Origin: Pseudomonas khavaziana
GTDB lineage: Bacteria > Pseudomonadota > Gammaproteobacteria > Pseudomonadales > Pseudomonadaceae
DNA length: 64,000 nucleotides
Assembly: GCF_019145205.1 (NCBI RefSeq)
Contig: NZ_JAHSTT010000003.1
Coordinates: 186,001 to 250,000, forward strand
Reading direction: 5' to 3'
Shown: piece by piece, positions 60,518 through 64,000 of the stretch
Position numbering within the stretch: position 1 is the first letter of the stretch
Layout: the number at the start of each line of letters is the position of its first letter
Position numbers and translations under genes: made by a program
The notes under the pieces: model-generated
What the model was told of the DNA's origin: nothing
What the model saw: only the letters and a program-made list of their open reading frames with translations
The model's database searches: none

Positions 60518-62179
60518 ATGAGCACTAGCACTGTGGCCGGCGCCGTCGCCGCACAGCCCGCGTTCCTGTCCAAGGAACGCATCATCGCCAAGCCGGGGTT
60601 CAACCGCTGGCTGGTTCCACCGGCCGCCCTGGCCATCCACTTGTGTATCGGCATGGCCTACGGTTTTTCCGTATTCTGGCTGCCATTGTCCAAGGCGCTG
60701 GGGATCAGCGCACCGGTGGCCTGCGCGCCGGACATGAGCTTCATCGCCCAAGTCTTCTCGTCTCAATGCGATTGGCCCATCTCCATGCTGGGCTGGATCT
60801 ACACCCTGTTCTTCATCTTCCTGGGCTGCTCGGCAGCGATCTGGGGCGGTTGGCTGGAACATGCCGGGCCGCGCAAGGCCGGGGTTGTCTCGGCACTGTG
60901 CTGGTGCGGTGGCTTGCTGATTTCTGCGCTGGGTATCTATACCCACCAGATCTGGCTGATGTGGATCGGCTCCGGGGTCATTGGTGGTATCGGTCTGGGC
61001 CTGGGCTATATCTCGCCCGTATCGACCCTGATCAAGTGGTTCCCGGACAAGCGCGGCATGGCGACCGGCATGGCGATCATGGGCTTCGGCGGTGGCGCGA
61101 TGGTGGGCGCACCCCTGGCCGCAGCGCTGATGGGCCACTTCTCTTCACCGACCAGCGTGGGCGTGTGGCAGAGCTTCGTGGTCATGGCGGCGATTTACTT
61201 CGTGTTCATGATCGGTGGCGCATTGCTGTACCGCGTGCCGCCGACCGGCTGGAAGCCTGAGGGTTGGACCGCGCCGGCGAAAAAAGCCAGCAACGCGATG
61301 ATCACTCATCGCCACGTGCATGTGAATGTCGCGTGGAAAACCCCGCAATTCCGCCTGGTATGGCTGGTGTTGTGCCTGAACGTATCGGCCGGTATCGGCA
61401 TCCTCGGCATGGCCTCGCCACTGTTGCAGGAAGTGTTCGGCGGCAAGCTGCTGGGTGTTGATGTGCCATTTGGCCAGTTGGACGCCGGTCAGCTTGCCTC
61501 CATTGCGGCGATTGCCGCTGGCTTTACTGGCCTGCTGAGCCTGTTCAACATCGGGGGCCGGTTCTTCTGGGCGTCGTTCTCCGATTACCTGGGGCGTAAA
61601 AATACCTACTTCGTGTTCTTTGCACTGGGTTTTGCCCTGTACGCGCTGATCCCGAACCTGGGGCACCTGGGTAACGTCGCGCTGTTCGTGGCTGCGTTCT
61701 GCATCGTGCTGTCGATGTACGGTGGTGGTTTTGCCACCGTCCCGGCTTACCTGGCTGACCTGTTCGGTACTCAGATGGTGGGTGCCATCCACGGTCGCCT
61801 GCTGACCGCTTGGGCGGCTGCGGGCGTGTTGGGGCCGGTTCTGGTGAACTACCTGCGTGAATACCAGCTGAGCATCGGCGTTGAACGCGCTGCGGCCTAC
61901 GATATCACCTTGTATATCCTCGCCGGCCTGCTGGTGCTGGGCTTTATCTGCAATATGCTGGTACGCCCGGTGGCCGACAAGTACTTCATGACTGACGCCG
62001 AACTGGCCGCCGAACAGGCGCTCGGGCATGACAAAGGTGCCGATGCGACCACCGTGCTGGAGTGGAAAGCGTCCGCCGGTAGCAAGCCGTTGGCGGTTGC
62101 CGCCTGGCTGGTGGTGGGTATTCCGTTGGCGTGGGGTGTGTGGGTAACCCTGCAGAAGACCGCGGTACTGTTCCACTAA
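60518..62179 (+). CDS. OFA-family MFS transporter
   Basis: A 553-residue protein with 12 or more helices, starting LAIHLCIGMAYGFSVFWLP and containing GLGLGYISPVSTLIKWFPDK and RFFWASFSDYLGRKNTYFV, of the oxalate/formate antiporter family. Substrate unknown. A GGGGGAAAC stretch precedes ATG 60518; GTG/ATG further upstream are less likely. Confidence 0.9.
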   Translation: MSTSTVAGAVAAQPAFLSKERIIAKPGFNRWLVPPAALAIHLCIGMAYGFSVFWLPLSKALGISAPVACAPDMSFIAQVFSSQCDWPISMLGWIYTLFFIFLGCSAAIWGGWLEHAGPRKAGVVSALCWCGGLLISALGIYTHQIWLMWIGSGVIGGIGLGLGYISPVSTLIKWFPDKRGMATGMAIMGFGGGAMVGAPLAAALMGHFSSPTSVGVWQSFVVMAAIYFVFMIGGALLYRVPPTGWKPEGWTAPAKKASNAMITHRHVHVNVAWKTPQFRLVWLVLCLNVSAGIGILGMASPLLQEVFGGKLLGVDVPFGQLDAGQLASIAAIAAGFTGLLSLFNIGGRFFWASFSDYLGRKNTYFVFFALGFALYALIPNLGHLGNVALFVAAFCIVLSMYGGGFATVPAYLADLFGTQMVGAIHGRLLTAWAAAGVLGPVLVNYLREYQLSIGVERAAAYDITLYILAGLLVLGFICNMLVRPVADKYFMTDAELAAEQALGHDKGADATTVLEWKASAGSKPLAVAAWLVVGIPLAWGVWVTLQKTAVLFH

Positions 62180-62194
62180 CACTGCAAACCCTTG

Positions 62195-62365
62195 TGGGAG
62201 GGGGCTTGCCCCAATGCATTACCCTCTGTAGGAGCGAGCTTGCTCGCGAAAAACGTCAACGATAAAGCGCGGTTTCTGAATGAACGCGGCGCCTGTGAGT
62301 TTTTCGCGAGCAAGCTCGCTCCTACAGAGTCTTAGCTGACAGGCATTGGGGCAAGCCCCCTCCCA
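62195..62365. repeat. nested REPINs of two types
   Basis: Outer arms (TGGGAGGGGGCTTGCCCC, 62195-62217 and 62343-62365) enclose an inner pair (GTAGGAGCGAGCTTGCTCGC, 62224-62252 and 62300-62329). The inner arms belong to a different REP type, inserted within the first. Confidence 0.85.
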
Positions 62366-62477
62366 TATTGGTTTCCCAGTGTTTTCAGGGGCTGTGCTTC
62401 ACATGTATGCACATGTCTATCCCCGACGCTCCATCAGTCTTATCCCCTTCGATGTTTCTGTTTAGCGCCCACGCCCC

Positions 62478-62483
62478 TATAAT
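62478..62483 (+). promoter_or_regulatory. candidate hisB promoter -10 TATAAT
   Basis: A perfect TATAAT 38 bp before the hisB start; the -35 at 17 bp (TTTCTG, 62455-62460) is weak. Confidence 0.55.
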
Positions 62484-62521
62484 GGCTGCCTTTTTCGCCC
62501 AATGATTTTGCGGAGCTGGTG

Positions 62522-63118
62522 ATGGCCGAACGTAAGGCGTCTGTCGAGCGCGACACTCTGGAAACCCAGATCAAAGCCTCGATCAACCTGGATGGCACCG
62601 GAAAGGCCCGATTTGATATCGGTGTACCTTTTCTTGAGCACATGCTGGACCAGATCGCCCGTCATGGGCTGATCGACCTGGATATCGTCGGCAAGGGCGA
62701 CCTGCACATCGACGACCACCACATGGTGGAAGACGTGGGCATCACCCTCGGCCAGGCCTTTGCCAAGGCTGTTGGCGACAAGAAAGGCATCCGTCGCTAC
62801 GGTCATGCCTATGTGCCGCTGGACGAAGCGCTGTCGCGTGTGGTCATCGACTTCTCCGGCCGGCCAGGCCTGCAGATGCACGTGCCCTACACCCGCGCCA
62901 ATGTGGGCCGCGGCTTTGACGTCGACCTGTTCCAGGAATTCTTCCAGGGCTTCGTCAACCACGCCCTTGTCAGCCTGCATATCGACAACCTGCGCGGCAC
63001 CAACACCCACCACCAGATCGAAACCGTGTTCAAGGCTTTCGGCCGCGCACTGCGCATGGCCGTGGAAGTCGATGAGCGCATGGGCGGGCAAATGCCGTCG
63101 ACCAAGGGCGTCCTGTAA
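62522..63118 (+). CDS. hisB: imidazoleglycerol-phosphate dehydratase
   Basis: A 198-residue enzyme of histidine biosynthesis. Metal-binding [40 protein letters not shown] are intact. It is the single-function form without phosphatase domain. ATG 62522; the GTG at 62519 is less likely. TAATG junction with hisH. Confidence 0.97.
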   Translation: MAERKASVERDTLETQIKASINLDGTGKARFDIGVPFLEHMLDQIARHGLIDLDIVGKGDLHIDDHHMVEDVGITLGQAFAKAVGDKKGIRRYGHAYVPLDEALSRVVIDFSGRPGLQMHVPYTRANVGRGFDVDLFQEFFQGFVNHALVSLHIDNLRGTNTHHQIETVFKAFGRALRMAVEVDERMGGQMPSTKGVL

Positions 63119-63756
63119 TGCAGACGGTCGCGGTTATCGATTACGGCATGGGTAACCTGCACTCGGTGGCCAAGGCCCTCGAGCATGTAGGCGCCGGCAA
63201 GGTGCTGATCACCAGCGATGCCAATGTGATTCGCGAAGCCGACCGTGTGGTGTTCCCCGGTGTCGGCGCGATTCGCGATTGCATGGCCGAGATCCGCCGC
63301 CTGGGCTTTGACAGCCTGGTGCGCGAGGTTAGCCAGGATCGGCCGTTCCTCGGTATCTGCGTGGGCATGCAAGCCTTGCTCGACAGCAGCGAAGAGAACG
63401 ACGGCGTCGACTGCATCGGCCTGTTTCCAGGCCAGGTGAAGTTCTTCGGCAAGGGCCTGCATGAAGACGGCGAGCACTTGAAAGTCCCGCACATGGGCTG
63501 GAACGAAGTGCGCCGCACCGTCGATCACCCGCTGTGGCATGAGATTCCGGACATGGCACGTTTCTACTTCGTGCACAGCTACTACATCGCCGCCGGTGAC
63601 CCGCGCCAGGTGGTGGGTGGCGGGCATTACGGCGTCGACTTCGCCGCAGCGCTGGCCGAAGGTTCGCGTTTTGCCGTGCAGTTCCACCCGGAGAAGAGCC
63701 ATACCCATGGCCTGCAATTGCTGCAGAACTTCGCCGCGTGGGATGGTCGCTGGTAA
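63118..63756 (+). CDS. hisH: imidazole glycerol phosphate synthase glutaminase subunit
   Basis: A 212-residue class I glutaminase: [13 protein letters not shown], nucleophile C in [14 protein letters not shown], and H-E pair in [17 protein letters not shown]. Works with HisF, expected downstream of the window. Shares one base with each neighbour. Confidence 0.97.
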   Translation: MQTVAVIDYGMGNLHSVAKALEHVGAGKVLITSDANVIREADRVVFPGVGAIRDCMAEIRRLGFDSLVREVSQDRPFLGICVGMQALLDSSEENDGVDCIGLFPGQVKFFGKGLHEDGEHLKVPHMGWNEVRRTVDHPLWHEIPDMARFYFVHSYYIAAGDPRQVVGGGHYGVDFAAALAEGSRFAVQFHPEKSHTHGLQLLQNFAAWDGRW

Positions 63757-64000
63757 TGGCTAAGAAACCGAAGCCGCCGATCTTGAACCTCACGCCCGAG
63801 CAGGAGCGTGCGGCCACCGACAAAATCAAACGGTTCATGGAGGACCGCTTCGAGCTCAAGCTGGGTTCGTTCGAGGTCGCCGAGATTCTTGAGTTGTTCA
63901 CCACCGAAGTGGCGCCGCATTATTACAACAGGGCGATTTTCGATACGCAGACGCTCCTCAAAGAAAGGTTCGAAAGCATCGAAAGCGACTTGTGGTCGCT
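63756..64000 (+). CDS. DUF2164 protein, cut by the window edge
   Basis: The first 81 codons ([39 protein letters not shown]) match DUF2164 proteins seen between hisH and hisA/hisF in pseudomonads. Shares one base with hisH. Function unknown. Confidence 0.83.
   Translation, partial: MAKKPKPPILNLTPEQERAATDKIKRFMEDRFELKLGSFEVAEILELFTTEVAPHYYNRAIFDTQTLLKERFESIESDLWS

Overview
The window is about 60% GC, and its housekeeping genes (hisB-hisH, mutY-yggX, AsmA, gabP, a polar amino-acid ABC transporter) and GC-rich REP/REPIN palindromes point to a Pseudomonas of the P. fluorescens type. Its main content is one apparently complete lambda-like siphoprophage of about 41.2 kb, inserted in the 3' half of a tRNA-Thr(TGT) gene and bounded by a 54-bp direct repeat (attL 1901-1954, attR 43082-43135).

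Left flank (1-1900): an operon on the minus strand encodes a stand-alone 78-residue colicin E3-type rRNase domain (1442-1678), a 103-residue partner in the immunity/antitoxin position (1121-1432) and an ImmA/IrrE-type HExxH protein (195-1121). This looks like a three-component toxin system beside a tRNA integration hotspot and is the most novel-looking cluster in the window.

Prophage, left to right: a leftward early operon (7239 down to 2137) ends in DUF4224, an XRE protein and the integrase. It starts at a strong PL-like promoter with two operators. The immunity region (7399-9824) holds DUF1654, DUF3800, a CI-like S24 repressor and a Cro/YdaS-like protein, with three operators between cI and cro arranged as in lambda OR. 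The rightward early region (10033-18441) has small unknowns, an HExxH protein, Rha, an O-like initiator carrying four internal iterons, a DnaC-like loader, DnaB, a second tyrosine recombinase and antiterminator Q. The late region (18442-42485) runs through holin, Rz/Rz1, HNH, terminase, HK97-type head genes, tail genes with a -1 frameshift G/GT pair, tape measure, M-L-K-I-J, side-tail genes and a SleB-type lysin. Several accessory genes are inserted in it, two of them on the opposite strand behind a shared upstream element. Late genes are repeatedly preceded by an intrinsic terminator placed just before a Shine-Dalgarno, which fits Q-dependent expression.

Right flank (43136-64000): intact tRNA-Thr, then a methyltransferase and a His/Arg-type ABC transporter operon, gabP, a 224-bp tandem triplication of a convergent intergenic region with a REPIN, an SBF/arsenite-type permease, a GT39-like glycosyltransferase, a Fic protein, two lipoproteins, tRNA-Phe, yggX-mutY-AsmA, an OFA-family MFS transporter, a nested double REPIN, and hisB-hisH followed by a DUF2164 gene that runs off the end.
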